Shown here: positions 1 to 11,149 of the stretch, one piece after another
Layout of the letters: each line of letters begins with the position of its first letter
Position numbering within the stretch: the first letter of the stretch is position 1
Assembly (NCBI GenBank): GCA_019722365.1
Contig: JADFUC010000552.1
Span: forward strand, 1 to 64,000
Reading direction: 5' to 3'
DNA length: 64,000 bases
DNA from: Lithospermum erythrorhizon
Lineage: Eukaryota; Streptophyta; Magnoliopsida; Boraginales; Boraginaceae
Program-made: the position numbers and the translations under genes
The notes under the pieces: generated by a model
What the model was told of the DNA's origin: nothing
The model's database searches: none
Seen by the model: only the letters and a program-made list of their open reading frames with translations

Positions 1-639
1 CTCCATTGTACTTCGTTCAGTTACGTATTGCTATGTATACGGTTAATAATTATTAGTAATAATTATTAATTGACATATGATAATTGAGTTTATATTAATT
101 AATTTTTAATATGTGTAATTACATGGATTAATTAATTTAATAATTACAAACATGCATTTTCAATGCCATTTAAAATATTTATTAAGTTCATTTATGTGAT
201 TTAATAAAGTGCCTATATTTGTAATTGTATTTATTTATTCTTGTTTACCTGAACTGCCAAGTACATGCAAGATGGAGTTAGTATATAAATATTGTAGCAG
301 TAGAAGATATTGAAGATCATTTCACGGTGGTGATACTTGAATTGGACTCGGATGGATCGGAAGTCTGAGATACAAGAATTAGGACTTATGTTGAAATGTT
401 GATAAATACTTGTAATAGGTTCTGAGGGCCATATCGTATATCTCTTGAATGTACATTACTTGTTTTATTTTTCATGTTATGTATTCTTTGATTATGTGCT
501 AGTATCATGAGTAAATGAAAACAAAGTAATAATAATCTCACCAATTAAAATTTAAACAAGGAAATGTCGAGCCAATTTTAAAGTTGTGCGATCAAAAATT
601 TGCATCGATTAGGCACACCGTGGCCGGGCGGGTGTTACA
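1..639 (-). mobile_element. Edge of a Ty3-type LTR
   Basis: Read on the minus strand, the block begins at 639 with TGTAACACCCGCCCGG, the usual opening of many plant Ty3/gypsy LTRs, and runs off the left edge of the window. The rest is AT-rich with TTAATTAATT stretches and no coding capacity. The other end and the target-site duplication are outside the window, so it could be a solo LTR or one end of an element. The call rests on the terminal motif only. Confidence 0.35.
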
Positions 640-1059
640 ATGTTGCATTTTGATATGACAATGGATCATGTTGAAGTGATTTCAGTAACGTTGTGAGAAC
701 TGGATAATTGATCAAGTAACACTTTGGTTTAATTGGTATGCTTAACCGGTTTCGGAAGTCTGAATGTGGGGTAGCATCTAGCAGAGATGCTAGTGACACC
801 AAAGAGTTATGTAGTTTTTACATGGTGGTTGACAACCCACTAGCCTATAGCGGATTGAAATGTACTTGATGTTGCCGTTTGAATTTAAGTGTAATAGGTC
901 TTGATACTAATATATTTCATGAGATTTGAAGTATTAGTATTTACTTTACAATTTATTTAGCCAAAAGTGGTTTTAGCATGATAGTTTCTTGAAGGTACGG
1001 TATTTTATTTACTTATTCTTGTAGAATTAATATGGCTACCTTATTACTTGCCTAGAACT
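640..1059. other. Unassigned stretch before the copia remnant
   Basis: No open frame, LTR or primer-binding site is recognisable. It lies directly upstream of copia gag-like sequence and may be the decayed leader of that element. No copy of the LTR seen at 5,676-6,580 is present here, so the 5' LTR appears to be missing. Confidence 0.3.
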
Positions 1060-1680
1060 TTGCTTGAACTACATTAACTTCATTGCGTGTATGATGGTGC
1101 AAATTTTGAGGCCGATGATACCGTGAGTTGAAAGGTTGTCTTGAGTTGCAAGGATTGAATCGTCTTGTATAAAGGAATTCCTATAAGACCTTCTGGGGAC
1201 ACTGATGTGTGCGCCTGGAAGGAATATGAGTTGCATAAGAAGGACTCTCTAAACGCAAAGTGTCTTATGCTTACTCGGATGGAGCAGTTCGGGCTCACGT
1301 ATGATGGCTATCTGCCGTATATGACATTTATCAAGAGCTCTTGAGTGAATCGAAGGAGCGTGCAGAATATGAGAAATACGAAACTTTCGTTGCCTCGTGG
1401 CTGAGGCGAAATATCTGGCCCAGGATTCGATTGCGCTTGAGGTAATGGATCGCTTGGCCAGTGCCAGTCTTTCGGGATGCGAGATAAGCCCAGTTAGAGT
1501 TCTTTATGTCGCGTAGAGATACACTTTTGAGAATACATATGTCTAAGTATATCAAAGGCTATAGCTTGAGTGCAAAGTCGTCAGCCACCGCCGAGATTCA
1601 TAAACAAATAACCATTCTTGATGCTAATGAGTTTTTTGAATATGAATAAGAATGCTTCGCTTCTACTTGTCGTTCTTTCT
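1060..1680 (+). pseudogene. copia gag-like fragment
   Basis: Forward frames show stretches typical of the plant copia UBN2/gag domain. Near 1,217-1,285 one reads WKEYELHKKDSLNAKCLML, resembling the conserved tryptophan and AKC block that precedes the RNA-binding knuckle. A further gag-like stretch lies near 1,545-1,640. Stops and frame changes break it throughout. No CCHC knuckle was found. Its order just before integrase- and RT-like sequence supports the call. Confidence 0.5.
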
Positions 1681-1839
1681 AGCGATGCGTCGCCAGGCAG
1701 GGAAGAAGGGCAAAGTGTCTACTTGAATGACATCTGCCACTAAGCCCGCAAGCTTCGAGGTCAGGAAGCGGCACGTAGGAAATTCAATCGAGATAGGAAA
1801 AATGGTTTAATAAACACCAAGCTTAAAAAGGTGTATGTA

Positions 1840-3130
1840 TGTTGTGAAAGTTTGTACAACTTCTAATTCTACTTCGTGGGTGCTAATTTACGGTTGTAGT
1901 TCTCATGTTGTCGTAATATGCAGGAACTCCAAGTCAGTAGAAGACTCGAAAGAAATGGATGCAACGTGTGGGAAATGGCGCGAAGGTTGCGGCCCACTGA
2001 GTAGGATCCGTTAGTTTAAATTGCTCCACCGGGCCTTGTTTGAACTTATCTCCGGTTCTTATGTACACACGCAATTTGCGAGGAATATTATTACTATTTT
2101 ACATTTTGAATAATGATGGTTTTCATTTTCAATAGATCCCGATAATTTAGGATCACCGAGAATGGGGTAGTATTTGAGTACCGCCTCCTTTCAAAATGGT
2201 CTATACGTTTTTAGACATGATTAATGAGTCGTATAACATAAAATTAAAAAACGGAATAAGCCCTAACTGACTTAAACCAGTATACTATGGCATTGCGGAC
2301 TAGGTCGCGTGCGGGGAGCAGTCAAGAAACTCCGGCTCCGATTGGGTACTTGAAGGTTTTAGATTATGAATCATACGATTAGGGTGTAGTGCGCCTTACG
2401 GGCAAAATGACCAAAATGCACTGTTGGGCAAATGAAAGGCGAAGTATTTATTGGGGATCGTACGTGTATGTGGGCGATGAACACATGCGAAGGAGGTTAT
2501 AACTCTTATTCGTTTACCCCATTGACTCACGAGTAGATACGGTTTTGTGTATCTAATGAGACACAAACACGAGTCCTTTGAGAAATTCAAGGAGTTCCAA
2601 AATGAAGTACAAAACCAATTGAACAAGACAATAAAAATTCTCGTTACGATGAGGTGGAAATATTTAGTCACAGTTGATACTTTCATGCTTAGAAATTAAT
2701 GGTATTGTTTCGCCTTCGCTCAGCGAGGCATACGGCATAATGTGTCCGAAGGAGAAATCGAACCCTTCTTGACATGGTTCGATCTATGATGAAACTATCG
2801 ATCTACCGGTTAATTTACGGGGATATGCGCTTAGCCTTGTGGCAACCCTTGAGATGTCCAACGAAGTCGGCCGAGATAAAACTCCCGTAGGCGTAGTTTG
2901 GGAAGATTCCCAAGTTGGATTTTCTCAAGATTTGGGGCTGTGAAGCTTATGTTAAGAGATTAACAAAGATAAACTTGCGCCCAAATCTGATAAATGCTAT
3001 TTCGCCCAGGATTATCGAGGAAAGGTTAGTTCACTACTTACACTGAGCGGGGAGAATAAAATCTTCATTGCGAGCAGAAGTATTCTTGAAAGAAATATAC
3101 GTCGAAGGACTAGAAGTAATGGTGTTCATC
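1840..3130 (+). pseudogene. copia protease/integrase-like fragment
   Basis: This is the segment between gag and RT. Near 2,890-3,000 shifting frames give IPKLDFLKIWGC and KDKLAPKSDKCYF, the conserved end of the copia integrase region where retroviral-type integrase meets the linker to RT. A STSWVLDTG-like protease signature can be glimpsed near 1,865-1,915 but is badly damaged. The catalytic DDE residues could not be placed with confidence. Non-functional. Confidence 0.55.
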
Positions 3131-3369
3131 TTGATGAAGCTCAAAGGCTGATGAAGTCAATATCGATGCATCTAATGCGGGCGTCTGACAGCGCAGCAGG
3201 TGGAACGCTTCTTTTTCATAGGAGCCAGTTCTTGATCACGGAAGGCTGTGGAAGAACCCGACCCTTAGGAGATCAACGGGGATCGCCCCCACCCAGACGA
3301 AGCTGGTATGGTGAAGCTTTCATCATTAAGTGGCGAGCCCTTGCACAAAGAAGCAATGAATAAGCAGAT

Positions 3370-3900
3370 GGCGACAAATGGCAAATAGCCATCTGTCAGG
3401 ATGGATTACATGTGCAAAAGCGAGTTTGGTCGCATTTGAGACCCCTGCAAATGGGGCTCGCCACATTGAATGTAAATGGGTATTTAAGAAGAAACATGAT
3501 AAAGGCGGAAGCGTTGATGTTTTCAAAGCTAGACTTGCTTAGCGAAAGGTTTCAAACAAGTTCCGCGAGGTGGACTATGGCAACTTTTCGCCGGTGGCTA
3601 TCTTGTCTATCGGATAATCTTAGCCATTCTTTGCATTTCATGACTATGAAATATGGCAAATGGATATGAGCCGCTCACGGTGGAAATTTAGAGGAAGATA
3701 TTATTACATGTACAACCTCGAAACTTCGTGTCACAAGGACCTAAGAAGGTATGCGAAGTTGCAAAAGTCAATTTATGGTCTTAAGCGAGCATCCAGTTGG
3801 TTTGATGAATCCAATCAAAGAGTTTGGTTTAAATCGAAGCAGAAGAAAGAATCTTGTGTGTAAGAAGAAGGTAAGTGGGAGTTATGTATCGTTCGTAGTC
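3370..3900 (+). pseudogene. copia reverse transcriptase fragment
   Basis: One frame near 3,482-3,550 reads KWVFKKKHDKGG followed by VDVFKARL and then a stop, the classic entry to copia RT (KWVFKKK..., K.RLVAKGF.Q). After a frame change, 3,660-3,810 gives a TAFLNG-like then LQKSIYGLKRAS block, matching the conserved LxKSLYGLKQAxR motif, followed by ESCVYKK-like sequence near 3,845-3,870. The YVDD catalytic block is not recovered intact. It cannot encode an active enzyme. Confidence 0.75.
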
Positions 3901-4249
3901 ACGTAATACAGATGGCGTACTTATCATTGAAACAACGTAGAGTTCTTAAGCTTCGGTCAAGGATTGGGCTGTGCAAATGTTTCTCAATGAAGGACTTAGA
4001 AACCTGATATACTTGGAATAAAGATCCACCGGGATCCCGAGCCGGGAGGCGATTGGACTTTGTCGGGGATACTTATGTGAATAAAGATCTTTGCCAAAGG
4101 TTCAACATAGTAATTCAAGAAGGTAATCTCCCCATGAGACATGAGTTATTTCAATGAGGAAACACGGTGTCCCAGCTACTTAGTCTTTGAGATGAGCAGA
4201 CATACCAATAGCCGGCTATAGGATCCGTCGTATGCCGTGTTGTGCAGAC

Positions 4250-4620
4250 GTGTGTATGCACTAAGTATGTCCGGTAGATACAGCTAGTCGGGGAGAAAGC
4301 CGGATTGCGGTGAAGTGCATCTTGAAGTATGCGAGAGAACTAAAAGATGCTTTCTTGGTAGCATGCTGTAATTGGAGATGAGGAGTTAGCGGTGACGAGG
4401 GGTACACAGCGCCGGATTTCAGCCCGGCGAGCATTATCGTTCCGATGCAGGTTGTATTTGTCTCAGCCGTTGGAAAGCGATTATCTTGGAGAGTTCCAAG
4501 CGAATGCTTGTTACCCGATTCTACCCGCAGAATCTGGTACATCGCGGCTGTCTGAGAAGCGGCCCAAGAAGCATATTGGATAAAGTTCGTGGCCAGAACT
4601 TGGTGTGGTACCTAGCGTTG
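4250..4620 (+). pseudogene. copia RNase H fragment
   Basis: Forward frames show the copia RNase H end: a LKYLRRTKDAFLVYG-like stretch near 4,310-4,370, a TRGYTDASF-like stretch near 4,393-4,430, then EAAQEAYWIKFV near 4,552-4,590 followed by an ELGVV-like stretch. The catalytic residues lie in separate frames. It is the last coding part of the element. Confidence 0.65.
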
Positions 4621-4870
4621 AGGGACCGGGTGGAGTTGCTTTGTGACAATCTTTGGAGGCGATAGCTCGAGCTAAGAGCCGAGCACATCACAAATCAAGC
4701 ATTTTCAGAGAAAGTATCACTGATTAGAGATATGCTTGATAGGGTGATGTCGAAAGTATGTAAAGTAGAAGCGAGGCCAATCACGGCCGACCAGCTACTA
4801 AACCACTAAATCGGGCAAAGCATGATGAGCATGCGGCGAACATAGGTCTTAGGCAGGATGTCGCGGTGGT

Positions 4871-5675
4871 GTTAGGTTAAGTGGGGTCGTTATGTATACA
4901 TTGTGTTGTGAACAAATATTTGAATATTATTGCTTAACATATTTTACAACTATGTTGTTTGCTATGACTATATGTTTTGATTTACATATAATATACATGT
5001 AGTGTATCTCGATGAGTGAAAGGTTAAATCCACAGGTTAGTCTATGTTTTAGAGGTAACATGAGGCACATTAATTACACCTCTTCGAGCCTAGAAACATA
5101 GGATAGCCAAAGGCCCAGTCGGGATGCGATAGTTAGGGCGGCGTCGTATGAAATGCGTGGTGTTTTGATTAGTGATCAGATTGATCACGTTAACTGCGAG
5201 GACTAGATCAATCTGAGTAGGCTGCGGTCACGGTATTTGAGGGAGCTGGTATGACAGCACGTTAAATCAGAGATATATATATCGTGTCTATGACATTTGT
5301 TTAGAATTTTAGGTTCGTCGATTCTTGAACTACGATATATAACTTCTCCGGTGTTATCTGAAGCTACGTACTTTGACTATGATAGCGTGCGCCTTAGGGG
5401 GGATTATAACGGCATATGTTGGGTCACCGCGGTGGTATAGCGATAGATGTTGATATATTGGGAGGAATTTGTCTAGATCCTTGATATCTGAGGAAGATCT
5501 CGAGCTTTCATGCAGTTAGTGCTTGATTGGTTTATGGGGCATATAAATGCTTATTCGGTTCATACTCGAGTAGTTGTGGAGTGTTTCATGACCTTGCGCT
5601 TCTTATGGTTAGCCTACGACTAGAGATCGCGTGATAAAGAGATTGTAAGATAATCGTCGAGGCAAAATTAGAATT
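4871..5675. other. Unassigned stretch between copia RNase H and the LTR
   Basis: No reading frame or recognisable domain. Composition matches the decayed copia on its left, so it is probably its 3' untranslated part or a nested fragment. Confidence 0.3.
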
Positions 5676-6580
5676 ATTTGAAATCGATGAAATTGGTTCC
5701 GATTCGTTATTAGATTCTGCGACGATTGTATCGATTCATTTTACAGGTTGGGTTAAAATGTGATTACTCCGAACTTAGTGTTCAACTTAGTAATTGTATA
5801 TTACTAGTGTGGTTTCTCATGATAATTTAAGGGGTTATGTGACGATTCTTTGCGTCTTTTCGTGTCGTTATAATAATAGTAATTGGTCAATTATTATTGT
5901 GCTTACAACACTATTATCGAGCCTAGAAGGTCACACACATACGGTGACGTTGAGTTATATTTCATGTATGAAATTAAAAGGGAACTATATAATTGAGAAA
6001 TGTATTTCACCGATTACAAAGGGAGTTACATTTTTATACTAGAATATGATTGAACAAATAGAATCAATTAAATAGTTATTTAATTGGTTCGAGTAATTTA
6101 ATTGCTCGATAGCAGAAAGGTGTGATATTGACTTCATTACTATTTAATTAGCTTAATTAAATAGTTCAACTCATTAGTGTCTTAGCGAACTAATAGAGTT
6201 AGCGAGTCGACTAATGCTAACGGGGTTCTTTATCGGGCTTGTTTAACACAGCCCATATAAAGCAAACTTTAGGGTTTTCTGGTTTGTTCATCCTTGTTTA
6301 CTAGCATAGATTAGTTCTTGATTCAGCCCCTCACGGGTGTGGACCCCTAACTAGAGATATCATACGATTGATATTACAACAAGGAAGGCGAAGGAAGTCA
6401 AATTCACGTTGGCCAATTTAGGCGTGTAATAGTTTTGGTGGAATTTACTCCCATTTTGTAAGTCCTACTGTTCATATATTTAATTATGTGTTTTTGTATT
6501 GAATAATGTAGTATACTTTAAGGTCCACGGAACTATGGATTTGTATTTATACTCATATATCCATAGTAATTTTTCTTCAG
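5676..6580 (+). mobile_element. Copia-type LTR, family A, copy 1
   Basis: About 900 bp aligned by eye with 23,027-23,480 and 23,594-24,560. Shared blocks include AATTGGTCAATTATTATT, GACGTTGAGTTATATTT, AATAGAATCAATTAAATAG, AGAGATATCATACG and ATATCCATAGTAATTTTTC. A TATA-like CCCATATAAAGC near 6,248 is followed by GGGTTTTC, which suggests + orientation as for U3-TATA-R-U5. It follows the + strand copia remnant and is best read as its 3' LTR. It ends against the decayed chromovirus at about 6,600. Confidence 0.55.
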
Positions 6581-6619
6581 TTGATTCTCGCGACTTACTT
6601 TACTTGAGGCCGCGCCTTG

Positions 6620-6867
6620 TTTAATGCCTTTTCCTTGCGGTCCAAAATCCTCGCGGTTTCTCCTCAAAGGTGAAGATCTCCTCAGGATTCCATCAGGTAG
6701 CGAGCTAAGAATGTGAGATTCATCGGGGCCAATAGCACCGCCAGGCGAGACATGGAATCATTGTGAGTTACATCGATGCCGGAGGCGGCAGCCAAGCGAT
6801 AGGCTGCGGATCCATGCCAAAATCTCGAAATGGTCGATGTAGCGGGGACTGACTTCCGCTCATTCAA
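6620..6867 (-). pseudogene. Integrase C-terminus and chromodomain fragment
   Basis: The minus-strand frame 6,867-6,682 has KSVPATSTISRF then AYRLA, the remnant of LSPRYIGPFEIL...VAYRLALP, which defines the end of the integrase in chromoviruses. Just downstream, at 6,665-6,620, a frame reads ARILDRKEKALNKA, matching the chromodomain start (PVRILDRxEKxLRNK) of the Tekay clade. This piece decides the clade. Confidence 0.75.
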
Positions 6868-7560
6868 ACCGCGTACCGCCGTGCGAGGATACCCACGAAT
6901 ACCCGATCACCAACCCGAAACCTGAGTCAGCGTCGGTGACGTCAGCGGCTAATACGTAAATGCTTATTTGTTTTGGTGTTGTTGTATCGACAGTCCCTCT
7001 CCTTGACCTTTCGACTAACTTCGAAGCCATAAACTTTCTTCTCTCCCACTTCATTCCAACAAGCGGAGTTCGACACTTTCGCCATATAACGCCTCGAAAT
7101 GGTGCCATCACCGATACTAGCGTGAAATTTATTATCATAAGCGAACTCCATGCTTGGCAACTTATCATCCCGACTCCACGAGAAACTCAAAACACAAGCT
7201 CGAGCATATCCTCCAAAGTGCGGATTCGTCCTCTCGATTGCCCGTATGCGGGGATGGAAAGAATGTACTTTCGAATCGACTCCGGTCCCCGGCGCCTCTT
7301 GAAAACCTCTCGAAATCTCAAAGTAGAAGCCTCGCGTCACGGTGGGAATATTGAACTACTAGAACCCCATGCAATCTCTGTCGATCAACATACATCTTAT
7401 TTAGCCTCTCAGGTCCTCCCGATTGTTGTCGGTAGGAAGTGAGCGGACTTGACAATTTGTCCACATTCTTTAAATCCCGTCGTTTCCGCCTCGACGATCT
7501 AGAATGCGAAGAAGAAATCCATGATGATATTCTCGCGTCTGACCGGGGGAACGAGAGTGG
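6860..7560 (-). pseudogene. chromovirus integrase core fragment
   Basis: Near 7,525-7,410 the minus strand reads a WENIIMDF-like stretch, which includes the first catalytic Asp, then IVKSAHFLPTTIG. At 7,340-6,942 it reads FQEAPGTGVD, FHPRIRAIERTNPHF, ACVLSFSWSRDDKLPSMEF and AYDNKFHASIG. These match the C-terminal half of the plant Ty3 integrase core (TAFHPQTDGQSERT, WDxxLPLVEFAYNNSYHxSIG). The catalytic Glu region is altered (QTDGQSERT to RIRAIERT). Confidence 0.85.
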
Positions 7561-8120
7561 GTGCCAACAATCATGCGGAGATTGTACTCGATATACTGTG
7601 ACAAACCCAGCGAGAGCACCATGTAAACTCGAATCCTATAACCGTCGGGCCGCTGATAAACCCGTCTCGAGTCCGATCTGTCTTGCGTCTTTACCGGATC
7701 GTGCTATAGGAGCATTATGAGCCTCGTCGAGAATTTCCTTCTTTAACTCCCTCGGAATGCAACAAACAACCTACATCACCGAAGCACCCAAATATCATCA
7801 ACCACAATCGATCTACACCACTCTTTAATGATACGTAATTTCTCGTCTTTTTGGTGAAGCTCCAGATTCGATCAAAGTGCAGGTCGAACTTTTCACCAAC
7901 GCTACCAACCTCAAGATCAACTCAAACACCTTTATCTACCTTTGGTTCGTTTGCACTTCCCACTTTCATTTCAGGCATACGCTTTCTGACATTCGCTACC
8001 GGGTGATACTCGATAGTCACTTGTCGTGGTCGTTGATAAACTCCGTTCATCTCCTACACCTCAGTCGGGTCTCTCTTCATGGGAGTGCCGAGACTTTATG
8101 ATCGGGTATCATGTAACCCA

Positions 8121-8550
8121 TTACAAATAATGCCTCCAGCGAAGCTTTAGCGCAAAGTATGAGCAGCCCCTTGACTCGAGATCGTGGGTTGGGTAATTCC
8201 TACTGTGGTTAACCGTCGTCGAGGAAGCATAAGCAATCACTCTCCCGTTACGCATCGGCCTGGCGTAACCCTTGATGTGGCCTTGTATTGTATATAACCT
8301 CGGACAGGTTCTTGGGGCCAAAGCCAGGTCACGGTAGTCGGCTCGCGCCCGACTCTTTTAGGTTCTCATGATCCTCATCCCACAAATAAAGGGAGTGCCT
8401 ACGGTCAACTTGGTCATGAGAGTCGCAATTAAGGAGAGTCCTTGATAAACCTCGTAATATGACCAAGCCAGCTCTCGGTCGCGGCTGGGTAAGGTCGGCT
8501 CCCAGGTATTCACGGCCTCAGCTTTTACGGGGATCAGCAAACCTACCCTT
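8121..8550 (-). pseudogene. chromovirus RT connection and RNase H fragment
   Basis: Minus-strand frames give IPVKAEAVNTWEP near 8,530-8,490 (connection: DPxKVEAVxNW), then SLIATLMTKLTVGTPFIC near 8,435-8,380. The RNase H part at 8,240-8,130 reads NGRVIAYASSTT then NYPTHDLE, matching NGKVIAYASRQLKxHExNYPTHDLEL. Several frame changes break it. Confidence 0.8.
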
Positions 8551-8553
8551 TGT

Positions 8554-9130
8554 CTATTTATGGCCCAGGCGCTTTTGCCAGCAAAATTCACACTTGGTGA
8601 ACTTGGCGTACCAACTTGTGCGTCTGATACTGCCTTGTATGAGAGTGTCCTGGGTGCTCTGCAAGCCAACTCGAGGTAGATCGAGTGTCATCCCGATGAA
8701 CGCGATTACGAACTTATCTAAGAACTCTCGGAACACCCGATTCATGAATCCATGAATGTTCTTTGGTCCATTAGTAAATCCACATGGCATCACCATAAAC
8801 TTCGTAGTGCCCATACCGGGATCGAAAGAATTTGATTCGAATGTCACTCTCCGCCGATCCTCGGCGGGTGATAATCGGATCTCAATCAATCTTCGAAAAC
8901 ACCTTGGCATCCACTGGTGGTCAAATAGATCATCATCCTGAGCAATGGATACTTGAGTTCTTGGTAGTCATCTTATTCATTTGCTTGTAGTCTATACGCA
9001 ACCTCAGCGTGCCATCATGCTTTTCACAAACAAAGCTGGTGCACCCGGAGAAAGCGCTCGGTCGATAAACCCGCTTATCGGGTTCACGTAATTGAGTCTT
9101 GACTCTCCCGACTACTATTTGGAGCCACAT
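8554..9130 (-). pseudogene. chromovirus reverse transcriptase fragment
   Basis: The minus-strand frame 9,130-8,933 reads RPSAFSGCTSFVCEKHDGTL then RIDYKQMNK, the gypsy RT entry (RPSxSPWGxPVLFVKKKDG...CIDYRxLNK). The frame 8,910-8,554 reads TKFMVMPCGFTNGP then FMNRVFREFLDKFVIAFI, covering the FGLTNAP block and the FIDDIL catalytic block, where the two aspartates are lost (FIGMTL). It continues to YAKFTKCEF and a LGH-like end. Non-functional. Confidence 0.85.
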
Positions 9131-9434
9131 TCTATACTACGCAATAGAACTTCGGTGCGGTACACGGAACTACCTCGATGTAAACTCCAGCACCATTTGC
9201 CCGGCTTACAGCGAGATCCTGAAAAACCTCGACATGCTACGGACCTGCAGACATCCTCCCGATGCGCTCTCGCCTGCTCTCCGAGTCGACCCGCGTACGA
9301 AACCCGGCAAACCTTTCTTAAATCAACTTCCTGGCCTCGAGTGCGAAATGAATCTGAATGTAGGACATTTAAAACTCAGCGCCACAGAGACTATGCAGTG
9401 CCAGTTCACAAAGATGATCTCCTTTCGGTGGCGG

Positions 9435-9704
9435 TCAATCTTTGGCGTGATGTCTCTGACCAGTCCGTACCGAAGATGAATCAAAGTTTATTAAGTCAAG
9501 CGAAAGTAGGTCCGCGCTCTTTAATTGATTATTCACACTCAAGGGCAATCTACATATCGTATTTAACCTCAATGACCTCCTACTTGTGTCCTTGATAATA
9601 AAGCGGAACAAGTAAGACTCCGACATAATGGTAAACCCATTGACAAAATTTTGGGAAATAAATGAGCGAGTAGCTCCAGTCAGCACCGTAGCCTCGAGAA
9701 TCAC
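9435..9704 (-). pseudogene. chromovirus aspartic protease fragment
   Basis: An open minus-strand frame begins near 9,704 and reads VLTGATRSFISQNFV. This corresponds to the active-site block of retropepsin-like proteases in this clade (hydrophobic, D-S/T-G-A-T-x-S-F-I). The catalytic aspartate is not present at its expected place before TGA in this reading, so the enzyme would be dead even if expressed. It sits between gag and RT, as the family predicts. Confidence 0.7.
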
Positions 9705-10099
9705 ATAATAATAAGGTACATCCTGACTCTAGGAGCATCGCTCTGTTGAATGCTTGCATTATCGGCCTACTGCCCGGTGCAGCTACAGGCTAGCTGCGCG
9801 CTATGCTCCCACGAGAGCACTCATTTCGCGACCACACGACCTCGCGGCCTCCCAGCGTCCTGCCGCCCCAATATCCGCATCTCGTGAAGCATGCTTTGGG
9901 AGAAAGTACTAGCCCCACCCCTCGGCGGGTGAGGAATGAGCCACCTCGCAGATGTCCGGTACGCTAACAGCGGAGAAACGGATCTCTCCAGCCGATCCAC
10001 CCCATCCTATGACCCGGTCGATCGCTGGCGGAAACATCGACATCACTCGGAACTCGATGATAGCTCAACAGAAATCCACGGATCTAGCGGGCCCGGCCT

Positions 10100-10600
10100 T
10101 GATTGTAGAAGAAGGCTGAGAACCACGATGCGGATAGTCTGCTGGACCATCCTCCTCTGAAATCTCGAACTAGAAGGTCGCGGTACTAAATATGCCGTAG
10201 CCAAATCCCTACACTTTTGCTAAACTTGGGGCTCGTACTCCGTCTCAACCTTGATGCGGCATTCCTCAACTCATGAAAACTAGCAAAAGTCATCAATGAT
10301 GGCGGTGGCGGATCTCGAAATCAATCCCGTCACGGAATCTATCGATCTTAGCAGCCTACATTTGGGATGAACCTGCAGGCGGTGGCCTGACTTCGGCCCG
10401 AACCGCCTGCATTACCATTGACCGATCTCCCTACCACGAGGTCAACGGGATCAAATCTCTCTCCATAGCGACCATATGGAATTTTCGGACAATAGTTCTC
10501 CACTGAGCTTATTTCACAAAAGCGCTCCCAGACACGGGATCCTGCTCCTCAGGTCAAAGATAGGCGCAAATTACCCCCACTTGATCCACGGCGCCCCTCA
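10100..10600 (-). pseudogene. chromovirus gag fragment
   Basis: Minus-strand frames give pieces resembling the retrotransposon gag domain: a FHELRNA-like stretch near 10,275, a KVETEYE-like stretch near 10,240 (compare the family FLxLxQGxMTVxEYE) and an LATAYLVPR-like stretch near 10,190. The CCHC knuckle was not clearly recovered between here and the protease. The upstream limit is uncertain, because minus-strand frames above 10,600 show nothing recognisable. Confidence 0.45.
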
Positions 10601-11149
10601 TGAAGTCTATAAGTGGTGAACCTGACCCTCAGCTCACCCTCTATGCCCGTCGGCTCAAATATGGTCTCCGTGTCTCCTAATGAACTCGATCGCCTGTTGA
10701 GTGTACCGACTCAAAAGAATTTGGGATCTGCTCCTCGGGAAAAGCGATCAAAGAGCTTGCGACTTCGGCCTCATGTTGTCTTTGCTACCCAGGCATGTAA
10801 CGGATCCTCTCGACCTACCATCCATGACCATGAGGATCATTTGGGGGATCGCGAATGTACTCTAAATTTCTGTTGTGCAGCCTTTGAGAACCATCCTCGC
10901 TACTACACCCGGCCGTCGACAGCATACATTTCTACCAGCTTCAGTACCCAGGAACCCAGCGTGGCACGAGTCAGCTACTTTGTCTACCGCAGTGGCATCT
11001 GTGATCCTAAGAAAAAGCGAAAAGAAAAGGTCGGACCCGACAAAAACTCAAATATGAGAACCCCTCGACAGCTTGGAGCTAGGCACGTAACGCGCATGGC
11101 GCCCACGGAAGACATGAAACTGAAGCTCCGATACATTTAAACTTTGAAC
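10601..11149. other. Unassigned stretch between two transposons
   Basis: A 175-codon open frame exists on the + strand (10,613-11,140). It opens antisense to the chromovirus, has no recognisable domain and continues the C-rich composition of the decayed element, so it is more likely antisense of decayed retroelement leader than a gene. Confidence 0.3.

Larger units (their letters stand above)
1060..4870 (+). mobile_element. Decayed Ty1/copia retrotransposon, internal region
   Basis: Translating the three forward frames piecewise gives copia gag, then a pre-integrase/integrase part, reverse transcriptase and RNase H, in the copia order. Frame changes and stops occur every few tens of codons, so no protein can be made. 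Short losses are as common as substitutions. The likely 3' LTR is the repeat at 5,676-6,580, which has the same orientation; about 800 bp between 4,870 and 5,676 is unassigned. A 5' LTR was not found. Confidence 0.8.
6610..10600 (-). mobile_element. Decayed Ty3/gypsy chromovirus (Tekay/Del type)
   Basis: On the minus strand, from high to low coordinates, fragments follow the order gag, aspartic protease, reverse transcriptase, RNase H, integrase, chromodomain. This is the Ty3/gypsy order, with protein motifs typical of plant Tekay/Del chromoviruses. Every domain is cut by stops and frame changes. No LTR pair could be assigned. The + strand of this block is C-rich relative to its surroundings, as expected for the antisense of a G-rich element. 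Confidence 0.85.

Noticed and set aside
6942..7442. Overlapping + strand open frame of 160 codons (6,960-7,442)
   Set aside because: It is the antisense shadow of the integrase fragment, whose minus-strand reading has clear family motifs.
10613..11140. 175-codon + strand open frame as a possible gene
   Set aside because: No recognisable domain or start context; it lies beside the antisense of the decayed chromovirus and shares its C-rich composition.
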